A DNA stretch of 64,000 nucleotides from Strongylocentrotus purpuratus (taxonomy: Eukaryota; Echinodermata; Echinoidea; Camarodonta; Strongylocentrotidae). The position numbers and the translations under genes are program-made. The notes beneath the pieces were generated by a model. That model saw only the letters and a program-made list of their open reading frames with translations. It searched no databases and was not told where the DNA came from. The stretch covers positions 21,755,890 to 21,819,889 of the forward strand of contig NW_022145594.1 of assembly GCF_000002235.5 (NCBI RefSeq), read 5' to 3'. Below are positions 32,510-44,779 of this stretch, piece by piece; within the stretch, counting starts at the first letter, position 1, and each line of letters starts with the position of its first letter.

Positions 32510-33611
32510 AAACGTCGACTGAGTCGACATTGTGAATGTATGAATAGTAACTGAGAGTAGCAATTTGTAAAAAAGAAAAGAAAAAATGCATAGTCATCAC
32601 ATGGACCTTAGTTAGTAATGAACAGCTGAAATTTGCTAGAATAAGCAAATTTTGATATACAATATATACAAAAAGAAAAAAATGACTGTAATACGATGCA
32701 CTGATAATAAATATATATAGAGTATAACCAAATCCATAAGGATTGTACTGCACTTTGTATATAAACAGAATCATGAGTGAAGCATTTCACCCTATATAGC
32801 TTTAAGAACAGCAATATGGCAACAGTAAATTACGATTTTAGTGTTTGCACCATGGTTGCATAAATATTAAGTTCAGAAACATAATTATGAGGGTGAAATA
32901 TCTGAATACCAGAAGAAGAGAATGGTTATTAAGCAATCCAGTCTCATTAGTCATGGTTTAAATAAAAAGGTGTAATACGCCTGGCAGTTGTGATAGGCTT
33001 CCAGGTTATTTATATACACGTATCATTTTAAATGCACTTGATACGAAGTTTTATACAGATATATTCGTACCAACGTAACTGTTGAAAATGGAAAAAAAAA
33101 AAGTTATGCAAGTAATGTGAGCCAATATCATTTGGGTCTTTTTCTTAACTGTCAAAATTCAAAGTCAAACATGGCTTCTCTTGCATTGCAATGGTAGAGT
33201 AATATGTTAACCAATGTGGTTGAGAAAGGAAGCCAAAACGTAGACTTAGAATGTTCTCAGAGAAAGGGTTATTCAGAACAAAAATGGACAATATATTGGA
33301 ATTCATTTAGTAATGATAAAGCGAGTTCAAATTCAGATAACAAAACAAAATTTCCGCATTCATTTTTGCCACAATTAGACATAAAAAAAAAAAAAAAAAA
33401 AAAAATCTTATTCAGTATTTGTACAAGTTGTTTACAGTTTCAGCATAGCACAGTATTTCCGCGTTCATAATATTTTTTTGAAGCGATCAGACAAAGATAA
33501 AGTTAAAGGTTCAATGTTGAACATTTTAAAAATTGCTTTCAACATAGTGCAGTAAATTTAGTCATTAAAATTGCGTGTGAGTGTAAACTTGCCTCGTATG
33601 GTGGAGAACTG
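32510..33611. other. No recognisable feature; one A run
   Basis: AT-rich flanking DNA with an A run at about 33380-33402, possibly the tail of an unrecognised retroposon. No gene is supported. Confidence 0.4.
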
Positions 33612-34034
33612 TTATTCAGACCAGGTAGCCCAAGCGGAGTTTAGTGAACCACCGGTGGAGTATTTACGAGTTTGAAGAACGATCTTAGATCCAACAAGCC
33701 TGATCCTCGTAGATACCTTCTCCTTGCGTTGGAGCCGATACGCTTCCGAGGCAAGACGTCCTCGTTCCCTTTTGAGCTTCGGCGGTAGGTCACTACGAAT
33801 GGTAACACGAGAGTACGCGGGATCCCGAGTTCCCTGTTGTACTTGGGCCGAAGAGGCGGCTGCGGTACCCTTCAGTTGATGGCGTGGTTGGGATTCGAAG
33901 GCGCGGAGTAGGCGGTCGCGATCAAACATTGACGAGAAGCGAAAATCATGGGCTTGGGTCCGGGCTCCGGTTGGCCGACAAGCTGCTTGGCGTGAATAGG
34001 TGTTGGCAAACGATGGGCGTTCACCAGCGGAATC
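33612..34034 (-). pseudogene. L1-like ORF1 protein fragment, cut by satellite array 3
   Basis: On the minus strand, a stretch with NAHRLPTPIHAKQ (near 34020) and PGPKPMIF is followed, after a frameshift, by MFDRDRLLRAFES (33929 on) and SDLPPKLKRERGRLASEAYR...TRIRLVGSKIVLQTRK. The order resembles the RRM-like and C-terminal domains of L1-type ORF1 (nucleic-acid chaperone). It is frameshifted and truncated. Local base composition is richer in G+C than the flanks. The upstream part is missing where the satellite begins at 34041. Identity is by pattern memory only. Confidence 0.5.
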
Positions 34035-34040
34035 TCCCGG

Positions 34041-35044
34041 AGTAGGGGGTCGCTATTCATAAAAGGAGGAGGGGGTCGCTATTCATAATACGACATGAGG
34101 GTCGCTATTCATAATAAGAGAAGAGGGTTGCTATTCATAATAGGAGAAGAGGGTCGCTATTCATAATACGACATGAGGGTCGCTATTCATAATAGGAGAA
34201 GTGGGTCGCTATTCATAATAGGAGTAGGGGGTCGCTATTCATAATGGGAAAGGTCGCTATTCATAATAGGAAATGAGGGTCGCTATTCATAATATGAGAA
34301 GAGGGTCGCTATTCATAATACGACATGAGGGTCGCTATTCATAATAGGAGTAGGGGGTCGCTATTCATAATACGAAATGAGGTTCGTTATTCATAATAGG
34401 AGTAGGGGGTCGCTATTCATATAAGGAGTAGAGGGTCGCTATTCATAATACGAAATGAGGGTCGCTATTCATAATAGGAGAAAAGGGTCGCTATTCATAA
34501 TGGAAAAGGTCTCTATTCATAATACGACATGAGGGTCGCTATTCATAATAGGAGAAGAGGGTCGCTATTCATAATAGGAAATGAGGGTCGCTATTCATAA
34601 TACGACACGAGGGTCGCTATTCATAATAGGAGGAGAGGGTCGCTATTCATAATAGGAAATGGGGGTCGCTATTCATAATATGAGAAGAGGGTCGCTATTC
34701 ATAATAGGAGTAGGGGGTCGCTATTCATAATATGAGAAGAGGGTGGCCATTCATAATACGACATGAGGGTCGCTATTCATAATAGGAGAAGAGGGTTGCT
34801 TTTCATAATAGGAGTGGGGGTCGCTATTCATAATAGGAGAAGAGGGTTGCTATTCATAATAGGAGTGGGGGTCGCTATTCATGATAGTAGAAGAGGGTCG
34901 CTATTCATAATACGAAATGAGGGTCGCTATTCATAATAGGAGAATAGGGTCGCTATACATAATAGGACGTGAGGGTCGCTATTCATAATAGGAGAAGAGG
35001 GTCGCTATTTATAACGCGACGAGAGGGTCGCTATTCATAATACC
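34041..35044 (+). repeat. 26-bp satellite, array 3 (about 38 units, plus orientation)
   Basis: Same unit as array 1. It also shares multi-unit blocks with array 1, including the shortened unit ATAATGGGAAAGGTCGC (34242) with its neighbours and the opening block (units ending AGGAGTAGGGG, then AAAAGGAGG). This points to spread between arrays rather than independent growth. Confidence 0.95.
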
Positions 35045-35640
35045 GAAAAGTCAAAATGACATAAGCAATAAACTAAACGTTAATAAGAAAGCGACATAAT
35101 GGATAGAGGAAACCCCACGGCTACAGCGTAGGCCGGGGGGGGGGGGGGGGTAGGCCACATCGTCCCAAACATTTGAAGAAAATATTTATTGAAAACTCAC
35201 ATTTCTGAAGAAAGAAAGGCGTGCCTAAATAATAAACGTGTCCCATCATTCCGGTCACCATCCCCCCCCCCCCCCCCCCTCTTCCCCATCCAATTCAGCC
35301 CGACCACGTTGCGCCATTCGGCCCACCCTCCCGGCAGTATTCCCTTGGTACATGTACATTTTAGCGACAATTCTCGTCCAAGTTGTTCATAGATGGCGTA
35401 GCCTGTGTGTGTTTAAGGGTGGGGGGGGGGGCGGTGGGGTTGTATCAGTGTTGCCTTCAAGGGGTTGATCTATCATGTATCTTATCCTCAGCACAGAAAG
35501 AAAGCGACAGAGAGGGGGTTGTAGGGACTTAAGTTATATACCATATTTAAGCTTTTCGTAAATATACAATGTCGCACGACATATTTTCCATATAAGTAAG
35601 GAAGTTGGATATTCAGAATCAGATACGATTTTGTTTTACG
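35045..35640. other. Non-coding with poly-G/poly-C runs
   Basis: G runs at about 35136-35149 and 35421-35431, and a C run at about 35263-35279. Short ORFs across these are artefacts. No gene is supported. Confidence 0.5.
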
Positions 35641-36060
35641 GTAAGACATTATGCGAACGGTTGAATCCCCTGTATTGTGTATTTTTTAAGATATTTTACT
35701 TTTTAGCTTTGATAATTATAGACATCCCCATAATCTAGCTAATATATTTCCCCCGCTACAGCGGTGAAAACAAGAAGGAAAACACACATAATCCTATCGT
35801 CATTTGTCCCGCTCGTGGGAAATCTTGCCCCACCACCCTGCCCCCCCCCCCCGACTGAGCTTATCATGGCTACGCCACTGACACATTAAGTAGAACAAGC
35901 ATGCTCATTATCATAGCCATTTAAGGACTTAGTTTGCTATCTTAAGAAACTAGTAATTGTTTATACGAAAATAATATTTGTGTAGAAAGTAACTTTTAGT
36001 AGGACTTATGGAACTACCAATTATATAGCCTTAGTCAGATCCAGGCACACAGAAGCTCTT
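35641..36060 (+). repeat. Inverted repeat arm A (pairs with 47110-47540)
   Basis: Contains GAAATCTTGCCCCACCACCC, a C run, CGACTGAGCTTATC..GGCTACGCCACTG and AAGAAACTAGTAATTGTTTA. The complement of each appears in order at 47110-47540, with moderate divergence. Confidence 0.8.
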
Positions 36061-36234
36061 CAATTTCAGCCAATGAAGAGTTTCAAGATTTCAGTTTTCC
36101 ATGAATTATCATGCCTCAGGATACTAATAATCATATTAATTAACCTAACTTGATTTATCCAAAAATTTGATCTCCTGAAACGTTCCTAATATCGAAAACA
36201 AATGGAGTTTGACCGGACCATTAGCCTATACACT

Positions 36235-36540
36235 GTGAAAAGGTTGGGCAATATTGTTTAAATTGGCGTGTGGTCCAGGGTCAAAGCCCCGGTAAAGGTC
36301 AAGGAAGCTCTGATGTTTTAAGCATTAAAATAAGGTTAGATGAGCTTCCAGGGGCCTGCCTACGGGCCTTTGGTGGGGTTTGTATGCCCCCGGAAGCTCG
36401 GGGGTTTTAGGCATTTAATTACGGTCAGATGAGCATATTTTGATACCTCATTTGTGAAACCGGCAGGTCACCTTTCTTTCTTTCTTTATATTTCCAAATT
36501 AACATACTTTTTTCAAAAAGGTGTGTGTGTGTGGGGGGGG
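36235..36540 (-). repeat. Left arm of a foldback region with ~95-bp units
   Basis: About 1.5 inverted units (CTCGGGGGTTTTAGGCATTT, ACGGTCAGATGAGCAT) followed by CAGGTCACCTTTCTTTCTTTC and AACATACTTTTTTC. These are the complement of 38256-38480. A GT/poly-G run closes the arm. Confidence 0.7.
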
Positions 36541-38255
36541 GGGGGGGGTTCAAACCCTGACACGTTAGCTACTAAATTAGCATATTTTTGGCCCGAGTTT
36601 AAATTTTGGAATTAGTTACTTTTCAACAAACGCATACAAAAGTATGATTTACAAAAAAGTGAAAAAAATCCCGGAAACTTGGAGAATCGTTTTATTTCAG
36701 CAACATTTGTAAATCACTGGTATCGAATTAAAAATAAACCACGTTTCAAATTTGGGGGCAACTACCCCCAACCCCCTCCCCCCCCCCCCCACACCCTCCA
36801 TCAGTACGACAGTGCTTGTTATTATCCAAAGATTACCACAGACTATCTATAGATCTGTCATTCTGAAATCAAGCTAATCAACAGTCTTTTTTAACCAACC
36901 AACAACTAATTCGTCGTTGGGTTTGGGCAGGCAGAGACCCAGAGTGTGTTTCATTATTTACTTAATTTAAAGGCAAATTAACGAAACCAGTGAATTGTTT
37001 TCATATTGCTACTCGCTACTATTGGTTCTTATCAATTTGATTTTTTTAAATACCACTACTGTACAAAAATCACCACCTAATTAGCCTAATTAAGTACCTG
37101 CTGAACTTAAAGAATATAATGCATGTTTGTATGAAATATATAACTTTTACATCATCTTAAAACTGTCATACTCAAAACATGCTTATTGAAACCTTTGAAT
37201 TCAAAGCAGAAAGTATGTGAAATGGAAAAATGCACATTACAACGAAACATAATACATTCATCAGTTTTTAGTCAGTGTCCCCCAAACTTGGGACGGAATG
37301 TACATATGTATTTTACCACACCCTGTTTGTTGTTATGTGAGATTCTTGTCTGTTTGATATTCACCTGAAAATCACAAAATTCTGACACAGCATTGCGTCC
37401 AGAAGGACCAGAACCAGAAATGTCCAGAAAGATTCAAGAGGGACTAAACCCTAGGAAAAGGCTTTGATAACAAGAGATGACTCAAATGGGACATAAAATG
37501 GGTAATCTCATCTGTCAGTGAAATTTCTCTATAGAATGTTATTATGGATGTGTAGGGTATAATCATGTTGCCCTGGATTCAGTTAGTGCCTCGGCTTGTG
37601 AAGAGACCATAGGCGCCGGAAGTGTGGGGGGGGGGGGGGCAGGGGGGCAGTTGCCCCCCCCCCCCCATAAAAAAAGTGGGGGGGGGGCAAAACGCATTTT
37701 TGCCCCCCAAACCCCCCCTCCCCCCCCCAAAAAAAAAAAAAAAGCAGTAAAGGAGTTTGTATTTTAAACCCAAAAGAACATAACAATAATAAAAACCTGA
37801 ATTAAATCACATATACAATTCCATTCAAACTGAAAGAAAAGTTCACAGGAATTAAATTTCATAAACATTGCGAATGCCACCTATACGGTATTTATCAATG
37901 GAGGTCTTTATAATAGCGGTACGCGCATATCGTGGACATATTGTGCGAGAATGGGAAAGCGTGTCGGTTTTTTGTTATAGGGGTGAGATGACATGAGCCC
38001 CTGAACGCTGGCTTACTGGGGGGGGGGGGGGGGTGTATTTCCTATTCGAAACATGTGATTTACAAATGTTGCTGTTATGACATGATTTTCCGGTATTTTT
38101 TCTCCATTTTTTGGAAAGTCATACCTTTTTATGCGTTTGTTGGAAAATAGGAAATTCCCAAAATACAGTTGGTCAAAAAATACACTTATTTAGAAGCCTT
38201 TATGTCATAATCTGCAAAGTGGCTGGGCTCGAGCCCCCCCCCCCCCTCAATTTAA
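36541..38255. other. Centre of the foldback region, no gene
   Basis: AT-rich DNA with several poly-G/poly-C clusters (near 36777, 37626-37745, 38018 and 38237). At 37610-37745 GGCGCCGGAAGTGTG, a G run, then CAGTTGCC and a C run match (inverted) 59830-59890, a dispersed element. No ORF is credible. Confidence 0.5.
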
Positions 38256-39170
38256 AAAAAAGTATGTTAAAGAGAAAAGAAAGAAAGACGGAGAGAAAAA
38301 ATAGGTGACCTGCCAATGTCACAAATAAGGTATAAAAAATGCTCATCTGACCGTAATTAAATGCATAACACCCCAGAGCTTACGGGGGCTCCGCCCCCGA
38401 GCCCCACTAAGGTCCCTTAGCCGGTCCCCTGGATGCTCATCTAACCGTAATTAAATACCTAAAACCCTTGAGCTTCCGGAGGCTCTGCCCCCTGGATGCT
38501 CATCTGACCTTTATTAAATATCAAAACCCCCGAGCTTCCGGAGGTTATGCCCCGTGGAACCTCACCAAGGGCCCTAAGGCGGGCCCCTGGATGCTCATCT
38601 GACAGTAATTAAATACCCAAAATCTCTGAGCTTCTGGGGGGCTCCCCCCCCCCGGAACACGTCAATGGCCTTAAAGAGGGCCCCCTGGATGCTCATCTAA
38701 CCGTTATTAATACCCAAGATCCCTGAGCTTCCGGGAGCTCTGCCCCTGGACCCCACCAAGGGCCCTAAGGCGGACCCCAGGATGCTCATCTGACCGTTAT
38801 TAAATAACCAAAACCTCTGAGCTTCTGGGGGCTCCCCCCCCCTGGAACAAGTCAATGGCCTTAAAGAGGGCCCCTAGATGCTCATCTAACCGTAATTAAA
38901 TACCCAAAATTCCTGAGCTTCCGGGGGCTCTGCCCCTGGACCCCACCATGGGCCCTAAGGCGGGCCCCTGGATGCTCATCTGACCGTAATTAAATACCCA
39001 AAACCTCCGAGCTTCTGGGGGCTCCCTCCCCCCCCCCCCATGGAACACGTCAATGGCCTTAAAGAGGGCCCCTGAATGCTCATCTAACCGTAATTAAATA
39101 CCTAAAACCCCAGAGCTTCCAGGGGGCCAGCCCCTTGACCCCCTGCCGAGGCTCATGCCCTGGACCCTTT
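38256..39170 (+). repeat. Right arm: tandem array of ~95-bp units, about 9 copies
   Basis: GGATGCTCATCTGACCGTAA begins units at about 38338, 38432, 38494, 38590, 38688, 38781, 38878, 38970 and 39076. Each unit continues with AAATACCCAAAACC, GAGCTTCCGGGGGCTC and GGGCCCTAAGGCGGGCCCC. Spacing is mostly 92-98 bases. The left end of this arm is the inverse of 36340-36520. Confidence 0.9.
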
Positions 39171-39604
39171 CTCATTAAGTCACTGCCCCTGGAAGGTGAG
39201 CCCCCTGGAATGTTTGCCCCCCCCCCCCAATCCCAAACTGCTTCCGGCGCGCCTGGAAGAGACCAATCCACAAGAACATCTCTCAGATTTAAGTCATCAG
39301 CAATCTCGGACCGACATTATACATCTCACAGAGTTCAAACTTCTGCATTGATATAGTACACACTCTAAACAATATTGGGCAAACAAATTCCCAATGTTTA
39401 CTCAACATGAGCGCGATTATGTGTCCAACCAACTGTTGGGTAAATTAAAGATTTTGCATGATTTACCCAGTGTTGGATAAACAGAAAATACCCAACTTTT
39501 AGCCAACAAAAAATTACCCAATCGGAAATTCGCCTCATTCTCACCATAATATGTAGCATATTAGACACTAGTTGGGCAAATGAAAAATAACATTTTATAT
39601 ATAA

Positions 39605-39690
39605 CAGGACATATTAGCGCCGCGGCGGAAGTCGAACCGCAGACCTTGTGATCCATAGTCGTGTGACATAATACACTCGACCACGACACA
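39605..39690 (-). repeat. tRNA-like fragment (SINE head)
   Basis: On the minus strand GTCGTGGTCGAGTG (A-box-like) and GGTTCGACTTCC (B-box-like) lie at tRNA spacing, close in sequence to the head of the SINE at 26232. It lacks a regular cloverleaf, so a working tRNA is unlikely. Confidence 0.5.
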
Positions 39691-39839
39691 TCTAATATAT
39701 GAACAAGACCCCATTATGTTCTATAATTGTTGCCCGACTTGCGTTTGCCCAGTAACATCTGCCCAACTAATTTTGAACATTTAATTGGGTAACTATTAGT
39801 CCAGGCTAGGCCCCATAGGAAAGGACCCGAACCTTGCTT

Positions 39840-40380
39840 TTTTATATATACAATGTTTTTTGATGGTTTTTTTGTCAATTCGAGGGTGCTGATTCCAAAT
39901 CTGATGAGTGCCAGAAGCGAAACCTTGAGCATTTCTCGTAAACGGCGAAAATTCAAAATGGCCGCCAAAATGGCCGCCAAATCATGAAAACGCTTATTCT
40001 TTGGCCATTTAACAGGTTATTTCATGTTTTCTTGTCAAAATGAGGATGCTGAATCCAAATCCGATGAGAGCCAGACGCGAAACCTCATGCATTTCTCGTA
40101 AACGGCGAAAATTCAAAATGGCCGCCAAAATGGCCGCCAAATCATGAAAAGGCTTATTCTTTCCAAATGTTTGGCCATTTAACAGGTTATTTTATGTTTT
40201 CTTGTCAATTCGAGGTTGCTGAATCCAAATCCGATGAGTGCCAGACGCGAAGCCTTATGCATTTCTCGTAAACGGCGAAAATTCAAAATGGCCGCCAAAT
40301 CATGAAAACGTTTATTCTAAGGACATTTGTCATGTTGCTTGATGTTTTGGGGCAAATTGAGGGCGCTGATTCCAAAACCA
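39840..40380 (-). repeat. ~165-bp units bearing GGCCGCCAAAATGGCCGCCA, left array
   Basis: About three units, spaced 148-170 bases by the anchor GTCAATTCGAGGGTGCTGAT (39872, 40034, 40204, 40352). Units contain TTTCTCGTAAACGGCGAAAA and the GGCCGCCA pair. They are the reverse complement of the units at 43487-44265. Confidence 0.9.
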
Positions 40381-41092
40381 AAGATTGCCAGATGCCAACC
40401 AAATGTGAATCTCACTACACCACTTATTATTCCGCAGGTTTTTAATTCTTATAATCATAGTGTACAAATTGTTCACCGTAAGCTCATATAGCTGCAAACA
40501 AATAAACTTTCCTTTCTTAGGTTGATTTTTTCCTATCCAATTATAATGAAAATGGCAGAAAAACCCGACATGTGCAATGATGTATGCCAACTTTATACCG
40601 AGTGTGTGCTTTATCTAGATGTTACTCACATAAGTTTAGATGCAATGCTATTGATTCCCAATGTTAGTCTTAATATGGGTAGCTTTACCATTGTGAGCAT
40701 CGGATGGTTTACTATTCAAGGGTCAACAATTTTGATTTAGCTAAAGACAGAAATCCAGTGCTTCAACTACTGTATACTGGAATAAGCGAGTGATAATAAC
40801 AGCAAATCGTATCTATCCGCGTGGTCCAATATATAAGTTGTGCTGCTTCAACACCTGCATTTTCGCAGTGGATACCGTTACAGCGAACTCAACAGGCTAG
40901 CTAGAAAACAACAAAGTATACTTTGTGCAATGGGAAGGTTATATATGAATAAAATAATGAAAACATGAATATATGATACAGATATTCATTGTAAACCATA
41001 TCCTTGTCCATTATAGACAATCATTTACCATTATTGAAGTCTTTTAAGTTTTAAGTCTTAACACCTCTTTAATAACAGCGCCGAACAATGTC
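40381..41092. other. No recognisable feature
   Basis: AT-rich sequence between the left array and the nuclease-like pseudogene. It might hold decayed parts of that element, but nothing can be supported. Confidence 0.4.
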
Positions 41093-43490
41093 AAATCGCA
41101 CTGGTCTTCACAACCGCTAATGTCACTGTTACTGTCACTCTCTTCTGATATGCCTTATTCATTGGATTTTGGCAATGGACATCGCCCTTTATACAGCGGC
41201 AGAATTCCGAGCATGCCAGTAAATATTTCTTGCAGATGCACTGGGCTGTTCTGCAGTCGCTCCTACACCCACACTTAATGTTGAGGACTATTCCGGTGCG
41301 ACTGGATGATCCTTTTCAAAATATACAGGTTGAATTGTAGAAGACTTCTTCCTTCATCCATTCTTCAATGGGTCTTATTCTAGGCTGGTAAAGAGCTGGG
41401 GGTACTGGCTTGCCAGCAGCCACACACAACGTCACTTGATAATAGGCACGCTGGTAATCTGGCCGAAAAGCGGCCATAGTTGGTGGAAGACTCATCAATT
41501 TGAAAGGGGCTAGGCGCTTGCCACCAGCCTTCCTTGCGAAAATGATCCTTCGCATTGTTTCAAGAGAATCATTTGGTTCTTCTCCTTACATGGATGCCCC
41601 GATTGTCAAGCAGGATTCTATTACTTCATTGAGAAGGGTTTCAGTATTCCCAAGGGGTATAGAGAATCAGGATAGCTATGGCTCCAAATTCTTCAGTACA
41701 GAAGCCTTTCCTACTCTGTATTAAACAGAAAACGATGTCACTTATACCTAATGTATGGGCTCAAAGTAGATAGGGCATGATTTTCTTGTGTTTCTTGATA
41801 ACCTCATTGACATCTATGACTGCTCGAGTGTGAGATGTTGATTCCATTACCACCTTTGATGTGTGTGGTATGCCATTAGCTTGAAAATGTAGATGGTGTG
41901 CCAGAACGAACAGAAAATCTGTATCATCGCACACAACTTTGATAGGTGAGTGACCATTCTCAGCCTCCTTTATCACGTGGTAGGCCATTATTACATCTGC
42001 TTCTTCTTCAAGTGCCCCAACAACAATAATTATTGGATGCGGATCGGGTCCAGTTACGATCGGTCGTTTGCCCTCTTGTGCTTGCATGGAACACAACTGA
42101 TCTACGATCACCTTGATGACTTGTTGCTTGCTTGCAGAAACATTTAGGATGACGTTCTGTTTTGGCAGAGGATACTCACTCTTCAGCTATTTTACACGGC
42201 TGCAACCTTTTGCACGTGCTGTTCGTAAAAACTGACTTGATGCTGAACTCATACTATCTGTCTAAAACCACATGAATAACTGGTCATCTGTCTGCATATT
42301 TCATGAATGTTGCTACAGGAACATCTACAAAAGTACAAACCTTTGCAGGAGAATCAGGACACGGAACAATCCAAAGAAGAGCACATCCATCAAGCCTGAT
42401 ATAACATCTGGCACCAGTGCATTTTGTTGACTACCTCAACTTTGCTCCTTGAATTCAAGGCAAACTTACTTGTGGAACGTGCATCACCATTCTTGTCGAA
42501 CAGTGCGGTAAGATAGGGAGCCAATTCATAATAGAAGAAGGTTTTGGTTAAAATTCCTTCCCTTGATGTAGCCATGATCTCGATTACTTGGTCGTAGATC
42601 ATCCTTGTATTGGCAACTGTAGATACCTCACCTCTTGACGACATATATCAGAAGCCTTTGCCATTCCTTTGACTTTCTTCTTAATTGTGCCATGGAACCC
42701 CTTCAGCAACTTTCGTTCGTTCTCGCTCATCTGATCAGATCCAATCTTGATTGGATCATCGGCATTTACTGCTGAATCATCCACAACCTTTCCAGTGTAG
42801 ATGTTCACCAGGCTTGAAGGAGGGTGCTTCTCACTGTTAAATGCATCTAAACAAGTCGATAGCGCGTCACGAATTCTCTTTCTGTCATGTACTCCTTACG
42901 GTGACAAGTGACAGCTTTCTGATCTTACCCTTCTTGCATGGCTTCCAAGTCATTCTTCAGTTGTCCAAAGAGGCTGAGAGACAAAACCCAGAGAGCAAAG
43001 GTAGAGTCATTCAAAGTGGAAGGTCCCTTTCCATAGCGCATGTACGCCGTTTCAATGTACATATCGGACCAGATGGTGCATCACATGTTCTCTATCTGAG
43101 AACTGCTTGAGTAATGCTGGTGGCAGCTAGACTTTGCATGGAAAGGAGATAAGAAGAAATAGAGCGATATTTCCTTGACAGTTTGCAGATGGAGAGACTA
43201 GTCACCCTCCCTTCCAGCTCTAACAAAATCCATACAGATGATCATGGGTGTTACAAGACAGTTCATCCACAATTTAGTAGTTAAACTACTAAATTGAGGT
43301 CAAGGCAGTCAAACTTTGACTGCCTTGACTGCTGGCTATTTCAAACAACTCGTCGAAGTCAGTGAAGTGGTGGTCTTCCAGTACTTATCTCAATATTTCC
43401 TCAATGACAAATCGAAGCACCCTGAAATTCTGTGGGAATCTCTTCCCATCAGACAGAAGTTTTGGAACTCCAGCAAACTCCGGCCAAATT
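41093..43490 (-). pseudogene. Decayed gene of an uncharacterised multi-copy family with PIN/FEN-like acidic motifs and a Cys-rich tail
   Basis: Read from 43490 down. A GVPKLLSDGKRFPQN-type start leads to FVIEEILR and EDHHFTDFDELFEIA, then decayed sequence. WSDMYIETAYMRYGKGP (as pieced by eye near 43040) and a VNIYTGKVVDDSAVNADDP block at 42727-42808 follow. At 41761-42111 lie EEEADVIMAYHV and VCDDTDFLFVLAHHLHF, acidic motifs like those of PIN/FEN-type nucleases. Next come LPPTMAAFRPDYQRAYYQ (41316-41555) and a Cys-rich end (CGCRSDC..CICKKYLLACSEFCRC) to a TGA near 41093. At least five stops or shifts are present. From memory this order recurs in many predicted proteins of marine animals and fish; its function is not known to me. 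It lies wholly between inverted arrays, so it may be transposon cargo. Confidence 0.55.
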
Positions 43491-44265
43491 GAATTTTCGC
43501 ATTTTGTGAAAAATGCTCAGGGTTTCGAATCTGGCACTCATCAGATTTGGATTCAGCACCCTCATATTGACAAGAAAACACAAAATAACCTGTTAAATGG
43601 CCAAACATTTGCAAAGAATAAGCCTTTTCATGATTTGGCGGCCATTTTGGCGGCCATTTTGAATTTTCGCCGTTTACGAGAAATGCTCAAGGTTTCGCGT
43701 CTGGCTCTCATCAGATTTGAATTCAGCACCCTCATATTGACAAGAAAACATAAAATAACCTGTTAAAAGGCCAAACATTTGGAAAGAATAAGCCTTTTCA
43801 TGATTTGGCGGCCATTTTGGCGGCCATTTTGAATTTTCGCCGTTTACGAGAAATGCATGAGGTTTCGCGTCTGGCTCTCATCGGATTTGGATTCAGCATC
43901 CTCATATTGACAAGAAAACATAAAATAACCTGTTAAATGGCCAAACATTTGCAAAGAATAAGCCTTTTCATGATTTGGCGGCCATTTTGGCGGCCATTTT
44001 GAATTTTCGCCGTTTACGAGAAATGCTCAAGGTTTCGCGTCTGGCACTCATCGGATTTGGGATCAGCACCCTCAAATTGACAAGAAAACATAAAATAACC
44101 TGTTAAATGGCCAAAGAATAAGCGTTTTCATGATTTGGCGGCCATTTTGACGGCCATTTTGAATTTTCGCCGTTTACGAGAAATGCTCAAGGTTTCGCGT
44201 CTGGCACTCATCAGATTTGGAATCAGCACCCTCGAATTGACAAGAAACCATCAAAAAACATTGTA
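43487..44265 (+). repeat. ~170-bp units bearing TGGCGGCCATTTTGGCGGCC, right array
   Basis: About 4.5 units. The anchor GGTTTCGCGTCTGGC recurs near 43520, 43689, 43861, 44031 and 44190. Units are very similar to each other and are the inverse of 39840-40380. The array begins directly at the 5' end of the pseudogene. Confidence 0.92.
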
Positions 44266-44615
44266 TATATAACAAAACAAGGTTCCTTGCTCTCTAACCT
44301 GGACTATATAATATTTGAGTAAAAGGTTAAGAGAAAATATCCCAAATGTTGGACAAAAATAGCCCAACTTTGATTTGCCCAATAACATTACCCAATTATT
44401 TCATCGGTAACTACATGGTTGGTAGAAAATAACCAATTATTGGACATAATTTGCCCAACATCGAATTGCCAAGTAACATCTACCGAACCTATTGTTTACC
44501 TTTTATTAGGTAACTTCATATAGTAAATGGTTGGGAGAAAATAACCCGATTATCGGACAAAATTTGCCCAAATTCGCTTTACCCAGTAACATCTGCCCAA
44601 CTTTTTTTTACAGTG

Positions 44616-44779
44616 CATGAGGATCGAGCGAGAATACCGACACAGCCGACCCGACACAGCGACATACACGGGTATCTTAATGTTTTTTTTTGGTCTTTTC
44701 TTTCTTTCCTTTTCTTTTGATTCTTTTCTTTCCCTCCACCTTTGCTCATTTTTTCACGATGGCAGCGCAATTTTACCGG
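44616..44779. other. Short unassigned spacer
   Basis: T-rich sequence between the nuclease-like element and the purine-rich block. Nothing is supported. Confidence 0.4.

Larger units (their letters stand above)
39361..44615. mobile_element. Putative 5.3-kb DNA element: inverted tandem arrays around a decayed nuclease-like gene
   Basis: The left end reads CACTCTAAACAATATTGGGC. The right end, inverted, reads CACTGTAAAAAAAAAGTTGG. Next inward on both sides are scattered TTGGGCAAAT / TTGGGTAA motifs, then arrays of ~170-bp units in opposite orientation (39840-40380 and 43487-44265), then the pseudogene 41093-43490. No clean target duplication is seen, so the exact ends are provisional. Confidence 0.6.

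Noticed and set aside
31898..32563. Three overlapping Pro-rich ORFs on the minus strand
   Set aside because: Same array translated in several frames; no start context or domain.
40522..40740. 72-codon ORF inside the nuclease-like element
   Set aside because: No family resemblance and opposite strand to the pseudogene; cannot be supported.
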